Both the position numbers and the translations under genes were made by a program. Source: Yunchengibacter salinarum (GTDB taxonomy: Bacteria > Pseudomonadota > Alphaproteobacteria > Sphingomonadales > Kordiimonadaceae). Taken from it: a DNA stretch of 64,000 bases. Below the pieces are notes generated by a model. That model made no database searches. It was given only the letters and a program-made list of their open reading frames with translations, and was not told the DNA's origin. Of the stretch, positions 17,499-26,902 are shown piece by piece. The stretch lies in the NCBI RefSeq assembly GCF_037658235.1, contig NZ_JBBJLN010000001.1:372001-436000 (forward strand). Direction: 5' to 3'. Every line of letters starts with the position of its first letter. Within the stretch, counting starts at the first letter, position 1.

Positions 17499-18168
17499 GA
17501 TTATTTTCGATACCGAAACAACCGGCTTCGATCCTTTCACCGGGGATCGCCTGATCGAAATTGGCTGTGTGGAAATGGTCAATCATGTGGTCACCGGGCC
17601 CAAGGGGCATTTCCATCGCTATGTGAACCCGGAGCGGGACGTGCCGGAAAGCGCCGTGAAGATTCACGGCCTGACGATGGAGTTCCTCGCCGACAAGCCG
17701 CTGTTTTCCGAGGTGGTGGAAGAATTTCTGGCCTATCTGGGCGAAGACAGCGTGCTGGTGGCCCATAATGCGGAATTCGACAAGAAATTCATCAATCATG
17801 AATTGGAACAGGCCGGATTTGCCCCTCTGCCGCCGGAGCGCTTCAAGGACACGCTGGCCATTGCGCGAACCAAATTCCCCGGTCAGCAGAATTCACTGGA
17901 CGCTTTGTGCCGCCGGTTCGGCGTGGAAAACGGCCACCGCACCCTGCACGGCGCCCTGCTGGACAGTGAAATCCTGGCGGAAGTCTATATCGAGCTTCTG
18001 GGCGGCAAACAGGCCGGGCTGGACCTGAGCGTTTCCAGCGGCAGCGGCCCGGTGGGCACGAGCCGCAAGATCCGGCCTCATCGCCGTTTTCCCGTCTGTG
18101 AGGCGGAGTTGGAAGCCCATGCCGCATTCGTGGATGACCTGACCAATCCGCTGTGGCGCACGGATTGA
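17491..18168 (+). CDS. dnaQ: DNA polymerase III epsilon subunit (3'-5' proofreading exonuclease)
   Basis: 225 aa from the ATG at 17491 (MREIIFDTETTGFDP), with AAAGGATGG eight bases upstream; a GTG at 17470 is a weaker alternative. DEDDh exonuclease: Exo I FDTETTG, Exo II VAHNAEFDKKF, Exo III HGALLDSEILAEVY. The C-terminal tail after about residue 180 should bind the polymerase alpha subunit. Last gene of the origin-right operon; convergent with lepB. Confidence 0.96.
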   Translation: MREIIFDTETTGFDPFTGDRLIEIGCVEMVNHVVTGPKGHFHRYVNPERDVPESAVKIHGLTMEFLADKPLFSEVVEEFLAYLGEDSVLVAHNAEFDKKFINHELEQAGFAPLPPERFKDTLAIARTKFPGQQNSLDALCRRFGVENGHRTLHGALLDSEILAEVYIELLGGKQAGLDLSVSSGSGPVGTSRKIRPHRRFPVCEAELEAHAAFVDDLTNPLWRTD

Positions 18169-18183
18169 GGCACGGAAGCAGCC

Positions 18184-18912
18184 TTAGCGTATCACATTGA
18201 AGAAGCGGCCCGTGGGGATGCCCATGGGGCAGGTGATGTCCTTGCCCTGATCGCAGTCATACAGGCTGAGCGTGGTGATGTCCGCCCGGCCCACCAGATG
18301 GGCATGGGCGACAAATCCCATGCGGTTGATTTCCCGGCTGTCGGCGGAGCCGTCCCGATTGTCGCCCATCATGAAATAATGGCCGTCCGGCACGGTGAAT
18401 TTGGGCGTATCGTCCAGCCGCCCCTGATCGGTGCGTTCATAAATCCGGTGGGTGACGCCGTTCGGCAGGGTTTCTTCATATTCCCGTACGCGCAGGTCAT
18501 AGCCATTGTAATTGGTATAGACCACCGCCCGCTTGAACTGGCGCGGTACCATGGTGCCATTGATGAACAGGCGCCCCCCCTGCATCTGGATGGTATCGCC
18601 CGGCAGACCGATCACGCGCTTGATGAAATCCGTATGGCCGCGTTTGGGCAGGGTGAAGACCACCACATCCCCGCGCTTGGGCGTGTCGTCCAGCAGGCGC
18701 CCTTCCGGTATGAAGGGCGGATCGAAGGGTACGGAAAAACGGTTATAGCCATAGGAAAACTTCGACACGAAAATCCGGTCCCCCACTTCCAGCGTTGGTT
18801 CCATGCTGCCGCTGGGAATGTGGAAGCTGGCATAGCCCACCGTGGTGAAGATGCCATAGAACAAGCCGATGATAGCTATATCCTTGATAAGGTTGGATAT
18901 TTCTTTTTTCAT
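18184..18912 (-). CDS. lepB: Signal peptidase I
   Basis: 242 aa from the ATG at 18912. One N-terminal membrane helix (about residues 9-28), then IPSGSMEPTL with nucleophile Ser36 and FIKRVIGLPGD with general base Lys98, plus the MMGDNRDGSADSR box. Cleaves signal peptides at the periplasmic face. Only 15 bases separate its stop from that of dnaQ. Confidence 0.97.
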   Translation of the reverse strand: MKKEISNLIKDIAIIGLFYGIFTTVGYASFHIPSGSMEPTLEVGDRIFVSKFSYGYNRFSVPFDPPFIPEGRLLDDTPKRGDVVVFTLPKRGHTDFIKRVIGLPGDTIQMQGGRLFINGTMVPRQFKRAVVYTNYNGYDLRVREYEETLPNGVTHRIYERTDQGRLDDTPKFTVPDGHYFMMGDNRDGSADSREINRMGFVAHAHLVGRADITTLSLYDCDQGKDITCPMGIPTGRFFNVIR

Positions 18913-19080
18913 AAGCTGTCGTCCGTTTCCTGCTGTCCTGAGCGAAGCCTGCCACCGGTCGGCGCCGGGCTCAAGCGCTTTAGCGCACGCGACCGGCGCT
19001 GTCACCCCGCGGCCCGTCTTTTCTGCGTGACCCGGCCCGGTTTTTTGTTTGGTCCGATCCTGTTTTTTGCCCGGCCTAGT

Positions 19081-19112
19081 CTTGCAGCATAAAAACCGCC
19101 TCCCTATATACG
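19081..19112 (+). promoter_or_regulatory. Sigma-32-type heat-shock promoter of dnaK
   Basis: CTTGCAG at 19081-19087 and CCTATATACG at 19103-19112 fit the alphaproteobacterial RpoH pattern (CTTG ... CYTATnTnnG). About 155 bases of leader follow. The hslVU promoter has the same two boxes at the same 22-base offset. The rest of 18913-19274 shows nothing else clear. Confidence 0.7.
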
Positions 19113-19274
19113 CGGCAGGGAGCCGCCGGGGGCGCCGTGATCGGCGCTTGTGGCGAGCTGGACAGAAAACGGCATCATACAGGGGGTTGCCCCTGGTTCG
19201 TCGGGCCGGATCGGACGGCGGACAACGTGGCCTGAAACGGCACGGGCAATCTCGCAGCAGAAAGGATGACAGGT

Positions 19275-21209
<1,935 letters not shown>

Positions 21210-21265
21210 GGGCGGCCTGACCCGACGCCCGCTTGACGGACGATCAGGGCAAGCCGATACAGGTA

Positions 21266-21296
21266 CGCCGCCCCCTGCTGCGGTTGGGGGGCGGCG
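21266..21296 (+). terminator. GC-rich intercistronic stem-loop between dnaK and dnaJ
   Basis: CGCCGCCCCC at 21266-21275 pairs with GGGGGCGGCG at 21287-21296 around an 11-base loop. No U-tract, so more likely a partial terminator or mRNA-stability element that reduces dnaJ relative to dnaK. Confidence 0.55.
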
Positions 21297-21402
21297 TTCG
21301 CCGTATCGGGCGCGCTGAAGCCGGTGCGCGGGCAGGACCGGAGCCGGTACAGGTTCCGATGGTGGTCAAGACGGGCAGCAAGCCGACAATCGGAGGCGAC
21401 GT

Positions 21403-22545
21403 GTGGCTAAGCGTGATTATTACGAGATCCTCGGGGTGGACAAGGACGCGGACGAAGCGGCCCTGAAAAAAGCCTATCGCAAACAGGCCATGAAATATCA
21501 CCCTGACCGCAATCCCGACGACGAAGAGGCGGAAAAGCGGTTCAAAGAAGCCGGTGAAGCCTATGAAGTTCTGAAGGACCCGGAAAAGCGCGCGGCCTAT
21601 GACCGCTATGGTCATGCGGCCTTTGAAGGCGGCATGGGCGGCGGCCCCGGTGGCCCCGGCGGTGCCGCGGGCGGTTTCGACTTTTCCGATATATTCGACG
21701 AATTCTTCGGCGATATGATGGGTGGCGGTCGCGGGCGGCGCCGGTCCAGCGCCCAGCGCGGCAGCGATCTGCGCTTCAACATGGAAATCTCGCTGGAGGA
21801 AGCCTACAAGGGCAAGGAAGAGTCCATCACCATCCCCACCAGCGTATCCTGTGACACGTGCCAGGGAAGCGGTGCGGAGCCGGGCAGCCAGCCCATGGCC
21901 TGCGACACTTGTGGCGGCGAAGGCAAGGTTCGCACCAGTCAGGGCTTTTTCATGGTGGAGCGCACCTGCCCCCGATGCCGTGGCAAGGGCGTGGTGATCA
22001 CCAATCCCTGTAAAAGCTGCGGCGGTCAGGGCCGGGTGCAGAAGGACAAGACCCTTCAGGTACGCATCCCGCGCGGCGTGGAGGACGGCACCCGCATCCG
22101 CCTTGGCGGCGAGGGCGAAGCGGGCATGATGGGTGGCCCGCCCGGTGATCTGTATATCTTCATGAGCGTGCGCCCCCACAGCCTGTTCAAGCGGGATGGC
22201 GACACCCTGTTCTGCCAGGTGCCCATTGCCATGACCAAGGCGGCGCTTGGCGGCCAGATCGAGGTGCCCACAATCGAGGGCAGGCGCGCCCGCATCAAGG
22301 TGCCCGAAGGCACCCAGACCGGCAAGCAGTTCCGCCTGCGCGGCAAGGGTATGCCCCGGCTCAATGGCGGCGGTGCCTGTGGCGACATGATCGTGGAGGT
22401 GTCGGTGGAAACGCCGGTCAATCTGAACAAGCGGCAAAAGGAGCTGCTGGAAGAATTCGCCGAGCAAGGCGGCGACAAGGTATCCCCCCGTACGGAGGGC
22501 TTTTTCGCCAAGGTGAAAGATCTGTGGGACGACCTGACCGAGTGA
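21403..22545 (+). CDS. dnaJ: Co-chaperone DnaJ
   Basis: 380 aa from a GTG start with GGAGG five bases upstream. J domain with HPD (YHPDRNP), Gly-rich linker (GGMGGGPGGPGGAAGG), four CxxCxGxG zinc-finger repeats (CDTCQGSG, CDTCGGEG, CPRCRGKG, CKSCGGQG), then the C-terminal substrate-binding domains. Full-length type I DnaJ. Confidence 0.98.
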   Translation: MAKRDYYEILGVDKDADEAALKKAYRKQAMKYHPDRNPDDEEAEKRFKEAGEAYEVLKDPEKRAAYDRYGHAAFEGGMGGGPGGPGGAAGGFDFSDIFDEFFGDMMGGGRGRRRSSAQRGSDLRFNMEISLEEAYKGKEESITIPTSVSCDTCQGSGAEPGSQPMACDTCGGEGKVRTSQGFFMVERTCPRCRGKGVVITNPCKSCGGQGRVQKDKTLQVRIPRGVEDGTRIRLGGEGEAGMMGGPPGDLYIFMSVRPHSLFKRDGDTLFCQVPIAMTKAALGGQIEVPTIEGRRARIKVPEGTQTGKQFRLRGKGMPRLNGGGACGDMIVEVSVETPVNLNKRQKELLEEFAEQGGDKVSPRTEGFFAKVKDLWDDLTE

Positions 22546-22585
22546 CCGCCGCGCGCCGCCGTGCGGGAAGGCCGTGTGAGATCCG

Positions 22586-22614
22586 GGCCGGGGCGGGCGT
22601 GCCCCGGCCTTTTC
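22586..22614 (+). terminator. Rho-independent terminator after dnaJ
   Basis: GGCCGGGGC (22586-22594) and GCCCCGGCC (22601-22609) form a perfect 9-bp stem with a six-base loop followed by TTTTCTGT. Confidence 0.85.
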
Positions 22615-22693
22615 TGTGTCCCGTGGTCATGCTAAGCGATTGTCACCGGCGCGAGACGAACCCGCGCCCGCCATGCTTGAGGGAGCCGAGGTG

Positions 22694-23482
22694 ATGACGG
22701 AACAGGTGAAGCTGGGTCTGCTGGGGTGCCGGGGCCGGATGGGTCGGGCCATCACGGAAGCCATTGTGGCGGGGTTCACGGTGCGGCTGGTCGCGGCTGC
22801 CGAGCATCCCGATCACCCGGAACAGGCCATGACCTTGAGCGATGGTGTGATCGTTACCGACGACCCGGCCAGTGTGTTTGCCGTCAGCGATGCCGTGATC
22901 GATTTCACGCCGCCCGGCCTGACGGCCCGCATGGCGCCGCTTGCCGCCCGGTCGGGCGCGGCCTATGTGGTGGGTACCACCGGGCTGGGGGCAGATGATC
23001 ACGCCGCGCTGGACAAGGCTGCCGAGCAGGTGGCGGTGGTGCAGGCGGGCAATTTTTCGCTCGGTGTCAATCTGTTGCAGGTGTTGACGCGCCAGGTGGC
23101 GGCAACCCTGGGCGAGGATTGGGATATCGACATTCTTGAAATGCATCACCGGCACAAGGTGGATGCCCCTTCCGGGACGGCAAAAATGCTGGGGGAGGCC
23201 GCCGCCGACGGGCGGGGCCGCCGTCTGGCGGATGTGGCCCGCACCAGCAGGGAAGGCACCACCGGGCCGAGACCGGAAGGCGAGATCGGCTTTGCCACCC
23301 TGCGCGGCGGTGCCGTGATCGGCGAACATGAAGTGATCTTCGCCAGTGAAAATGAACGCCTGACCCTGTCGCACAAGGCGGAAAATCGTGGCCTGTTCGC
23401 CGCCGGTGCCGTGCGCGCCGCCCGCTGGGCCGCCACGCAGGCGCCGGGGCGCTATGCCATGACGGATGTGCTCGGCCTTTAG
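22694..23482 (+). CDS. dapB: 4-hydroxy-tetrahydrodipicolinate reductase
   Basis: 262 aa from the ATG at 22694; a possible start at 22673 adds seven residues. NAD(P)-binding LGLLGCRGRMGRAI, VVGTTGLGADDH, NFSLGVNLL, and active-site EMHHRHKVDAPSGTA. Lysine/diaminopimelate pathway, supplying peptidoglycan cross-link precursor. Follows dnaJ across a terminator. Confidence 0.97.
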   Translation: MTEQVKLGLLGCRGRMGRAITEAIVAGFTVRLVAAAEHPDHPEQAMTLSDGVIVTDDPASVFAVSDAVIDFTPPGLTARMAPLAARSGAAYVVGTTGLGADDHAALDKAAEQVAVVQAGNFSLGVNLLQVLTRQVAATLGEDWDIDILEMHHRHKVDAPSGTAKMLGEAAADGRGRRLADVARTSREGTTGPRPEGEIGFATLRGGAVIGEHEVIFASENERLTLSHKAENRGLFAAGAVRAARWAATQAPGRYAMTDVLGL

Positions 23483-23511
23483 GGCGGGCACGCGGAAAAG
23501 GAACCTCACCC

Positions 23512-23925
23512 ATGCAGGAAGCCCTGTTGACCCTGTGGACCGGTCTGCCGGTCTTTCTCGCCCATTCCAGTGTTTCGCTCGGCATTCTGGTGCTGGGTGT
23601 GCTGATTTACATGAAAGTCACCGCCCATGACGAACTGGCCCTGATCCGGGCCGGCAATGTGGCGGCCAGCCTGTCGCTGGGCGGTGCCATTGTGGGGCTG
23701 GCCCTGCCGCTGTCGGTGTCGCTGTCGGTCAGCGTATCGCTTTGGGATCTGGCGCTTTGGGGGTTGGTGGCGCTGGTGCTCCAGATCATTGCATTCCGCA
23801 TCATGGACCTGATCCTGAAGGATATTTCCCACCGCATCGAACAGGGCGAGATGGGCGCCGCCGTGCTGCTGGTCAGTGTCAAGCTCGCCACCGCGTTCAT
23901 CAATGCGGCGGCGGTGTCGGGTTGA
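23512..23925 (+). CDS. DUF350 family membrane protein
   Basis: 137 aa, about four predicted transmembrane helices: roughly 15-33, 50-72, 76-98 and 116-134. ALIRAGNVAASLSLGGAIVGLALPL and the ISHRIEQGEMGAAVLLVSVKLATAFINAAA end match DUF350 (UPF0719, YjfL-like). Function unknown. Its stop is four bases from the start of a secreted-type serine protease, so the pair is probably cotranscribed. Confidence 0.85.
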   Translation: MQEALLTLWTGLPVFLAHSSVSLGILVLGVLIYMKVTAHDELALIRAGNVAASLSLGGAIVGLALPLSVSLSVSVSLWDLALWGLVALVLQIIAFRIMDLILKDISHRIEQGEMGAAVLLVSVKLATAFINAAAVSG

Positions 23926-23929
23926 TCTG

Positions 23930-24751
23930 ATGCGGCGCAAGCTGGAACTGATCTTTTATGCGGCGATCATTCTTTCCGCCCTGCTGCGCTATGCGGGCAC
24001 ACCGGAAGGTGGCCAGCGTCGCCCGCCACCGGATCGGCAACCCGCCGTGCTGTTGCCCGATGGCGCCAGCCTGCCCCGCGATGTGCAGAACGAAGTGCGG
24101 GTTCAGGTGTCCGAGCGCACCAGCGCGGGTACCGGCACCGGTTTTCTGGTGGATGACAAGGGCACCTATGTGACCGCCCGTCATGTGGTCAGCGGCTGTG
24201 AAGACCTTTTCGTGGTGACGGGCGCGCGATCCGGTGTGGCGGCGCAGACGGTGGAAACCCGTCGCGGCGCGGATTTTGCCCTTGTGCGGGTGCCCGATCT
24301 GGCGAACCGCGCGACCGCCCGGCCCTTTGTCATCAGGCGGCAGCCGCCCGCCCGTGGCACGGATGGCTATATGATGGGCTATCCCCAGGGGCGCCCGGCG
24401 GATGTGCGGGCCACCGTGATCGGGGCCACTCGGATGCGGTCTCAGGGACGGTACGACACGCTGGAACCCGTGGTGGCCTGGGTGGAACGGGAACGCCGCC
24501 CCGGATTCGACGGGCCGCTGGGCGGCATTTCCGGCGGGCCGGTGTTCGATGGCTCTGGCCGGGTGGTGGGAACCGTGGTGGCCGGGGCGCCGCGCCGGGG
24601 CCGGGTCTACACCACCCATCCCCGCGTGTTCGCGCAGACCGGCGCCAGCACCGATGGCACCGCCACACCGCTGACAAAGCGTGATTTTCACAAGGCCGGC
24701 GCGGACTGGCGCGGTCAGTACCGGATCGTCAAGCTGTTCTGCAAAGCCTGA
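23930..24751 (+). CDS. Membrane-anchored trypsin-like serine protease
   Basis: 273 aa from the ATG at 23930. N-terminal hydrophobic segment (LELIFYAAIILSALL) acts as signal or anchor. Chymotrypsin-fold triad visible: His in VTARHVVSG, Asp in GADFALVRV, Ser in GGISGGPVF; GTGTGFLVDDKGTYV precedes the His as in HtrA-like enzymes. No PDZ domain. Coupled to the DUF350 gene upstream, suggesting a joint envelope role; substrate unknown. Confidence 0.85.
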   Translation: MRRKLELIFYAAIILSALLRYAGTPEGGQRRPPPDRQPAVLLPDGASLPRDVQNEVRVQVSERTSAGTGTGFLVDDKGTYVTARHVVSGCEDLFVVTGARSGVAAQTVETRRGADFALVRVPDLANRATARPFVIRRQPPARGTDGYMMGYPQGRPADVRATVIGATRMRSQGRYDTLEPVVAWVERERRPGFDGPLGGISGGPVFDGSGRVVGTVVAGAPRRGRVYTTHPRVFAQTGASTDGTATPLTKRDFHKAGADWRGQYRIVKLFCKA

Positions 24752-24757
24752 ATATCG

Positions 24758-24800
24758 GGCCCTGAATGCTGGCCCTGAATGCTGGCCCTGATGCCCGGCC
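24758..24800. repeat. Short tandem repeat, 13-bp unit, about three copies
   Basis: GGCCCTGAATGCT at 24758-24770 and 24771-24783, then a degraded copy GGCCCTGATGCC. It lies between the convergent protease and DUF2244 genes, in non-coding sequence. Confidence 0.7.
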
Positions 24801-24803
24801 CGG

Positions 24804-25409
24804 TCACTCCGTTTCGCGGTGACCGCCCTGCCCGGCACGCCAGCGCGCCAGACCATCCTGCAAGGCGGTGCCCAGCTCCTCCCGCTCCCACGGGGCCAGA
24901 AAACGGCCCATATGCAGGGTGCGGCCATGGCTGGTCAGGGCAACGGCGCGGGATCGGCCCGCCCCGTCCCGATCCTGCGTTACCCTGAGCCAGGTGGGTT
25001 CGAATATCCAGCTTTCCCGGCGACCATCCGGGTGAATGCGGGCCACCACCAGATCATGGTCGGTCAGGGTGACGGTCTCGAACAGGCGGGCGGCCCGGTA
25101 ATTCAGCCGAAAAGCCAGCCACAGCGCCGCCACATCGGCAATGACAAACAGCACCACCGGCCAGGCGCCCACTGCCAGAAAGCGCAGGCTGGCGATTCCC
25201 ATGATCACCGCAATCACGATCAGAAGGGTGCGAAACCCCTGGCGCCCAAGGGAACGGTGCGGATAGACCACCAGATTCAGCCAGGGCCGATCCGGTGCGC
25301 GTTCGGCATTGGGGCCGGATGAGTCCGCGCCCTGTGCGCCAGTGTGCGCGTCGGTGTGTGCGCCGGTGACGTTATCGACGTTTGCGGATGTGGCGCCCTG
25401 CGGGGTCAT
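24804..25409 (-). CDS. DUF2244 domain-containing integral membrane protein
   Basis: 201 aa. Polar, low-complexity N-terminus (AHTDAHTGAQGADS) then LNLVVYPHRSLGRQGF, two adjacent membrane helices (about 62-98), and a cytosolic RRESWIFEPTWLRVTQD region, the DUF2244 signature. Common in Alphaproteobacteria, frequently near respiratory or ftsK-type genes; no known function. Confidence 0.85.
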   Translation of the reverse strand: MTPQGATSANVDNVTGAHTDAHTGAQGADSSGPNAERAPDRPWLNLVVYPHRSLGRQGFRTLLIVIAVIMGIASLRFLAVGAWPVVLFVIADVAALWLAFRLNYRAARLFETVTLTDHDLVVARIHPDGRRESWIFEPTWLRVTQDRDGAGRSRAVALTSHGRTLHMGRFLAPWEREELGTALQDGLARWRAGQGGHRETE

Positions 25410-25421
25410 GATCGCGCCTCC

Positions 25422-26699
25422 TCAGTCGGCCCGGCCTGCGGGCAGGCCCTGCAACAGGGCGGGCAGGGTACCCACCGTGCCGCGGGCATGGGCCATGAAA
25501 AACCGTTTCAGTTTCGGTATCCGGTTGACGGCGGCAAGCCCCATGTCCCGCGCCAGCCTGATCGGGGGCAGATCATTGGAAAACAGCCGGTTCAGGCCAT
25601 CGGTCACCGCCGCCAGGGTCACATTGTCGAACCGGCGGCGGGCTTCATAATCGGCGGTGGCGTCGGCGGTGCCCATATCAAGCCCGGCATAAAGGCGGTG
25701 GGCCACCATGTCCGCCAGAGCGGCCACATCTCTCAGCCCCATGTTCAGGCCCTGCCCCGCAATGGGGTGGATGCCGTGCGCCGCATCTCCCACCAGTGCC
25801 AGCCGATGATCCGTATAGCGCTCCGCCCAGTGCAGGCCCAGCGGCCATGACCAGCGCCCGCCCACCACGCGCACCTCGCCCAGGAAATCCCCGACGCGGC
25901 GGGCCACTTCGTCGGTAAAGGCGGCGTCATCCAGGTTCATGATGGTATCCACCAGACGGCTTTTTTCCGTCCATACCAGAGACGCGCGATTGCCCCTTAG
26001 CGGCAGGATGGCGAAAGGCCCGCCGGGCAGGAATTTTTCATGGGCAATGCCCACATGGCTTTCCTGGGTTTCGATGGCGCAGACAATGCCGCTCTGGCGG
26101 TAGGACCAGCCCCGGCTGGGAATGCCCGCATGGTCCCGCACCATGCTGTTCCGCCCGTCGGCGCCGATCAGAAGCTGCCCGGTCAGATGGTGGGTGTTTC
26201 CGCCCGCATCCGTCAGGGTGGCATGGGCGCCGCTGTCGTCCCGCGCCAGGGCGGTTACGCTGGCGGGCGCGAAATGGGCGATGCGGGGATGGTTTTCAAG
26301 CGCCGCGAACAGGCCAAGGCGGATATGCCGGTTTTCCACCATTTGCCCCAACGGGCCATCGTTCAGCTCTTCATGGTCGAAATGCAGATGCAGCGGCGAA
26401 ACGCCCCGGTGTAGTGCGCCATCCGATACGCGGATGCCCAGTATGGGCTGGGCCTGATCCGCCATATGGGGCCAGATATCCAGCGTTTCCAGCATACGCA
26501 CCGTGGCAAAGGCCAGGGCGCTGGCCCGCCCGTCAAAGCCGGTATCCGTGACCGCCGCCGGGTCCGCCCGATCAATCAGGGCCACCCGCGCCCCGGCAAG
26601 GTCCAGTGCGATGGCCGCGCTCAGCCCGACCATGCCGCCACCCACGATAATGGCGTCGAAACGGGTGTCCGATGAATGGGGGGGTCGGCTTGCGGCCAT
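25422..26699 (-). CDS. UbiH/UbiF/VisC/COQ6 family ubiquinone-biosynthesis hydroxylase
   Basis: 425 aa FAD monooxygenase. Dinucleotide fold DAIIVGGGMVGLSAAIALDLAG, second motif LIGADGRNSMVRDHAGI, and GDAAHGIHPIAGQGLNMGLRD that binds the FAD ribityl chain. Ring hydroxylation in ubiquinone synthesis is the family role; which carbon is hydroxylated is not resolvable here. Same direction as DUF2244, 12-base gap. Confidence 0.93.
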   Translation of the reverse strand: MAASRPPHSSDTRFDAIIVGGGMVGLSAAIALDLAGARVALIDRADPAAVTDTGFDGRASALAFATVRMLETLDIWPHMADQAQPILGIRVSDGALHRGVSPLHLHFDHEELNDGPLGQMVENRHIRLGLFAALENHPRIAHFAPASVTALARDDSGAHATLTDAGGNTHHLTGQLLIGADGRNSMVRDHAGIPSRGWSYRQSGIVCAIETQESHVGIAHEKFLPGGPFAILPLRGNRASLVWTEKSRLVDTIMNLDDAAFTDEVARRVGDFLGEVRVVGGRWSWPLGLHWAERYTDHRLALVGDAAHGIHPIAGQGLNMGLRDVAALADMVAHRLYAGLDMGTADATADYEARRRFDNVTLAAVTDGLNRLFSNDLPPIRLARDMGLAAVNRIPKLKRFFMAHARGTVGTLPALLQGLPAGRAD

Positions 26700-26902
26700 G
26701 CTGTGTCCTTTTGCCCTTGGCGGGGACTGGTGGTATGTCTGGGGTGGAATCTAGGCCGCAATGCCGGACCTGTCCAGCGGCGGCGGGTCGCATGTGCGCA
26801 GGGCCGGGTCGTGGCCGCTTGTTGCACCCCGCAGGCCCCCCGGCTAGGATGCGATCGCGGCCCGGTGCGGGGGCTGCCCATTGATGGAGTCGGGGGATCG
26901 CC

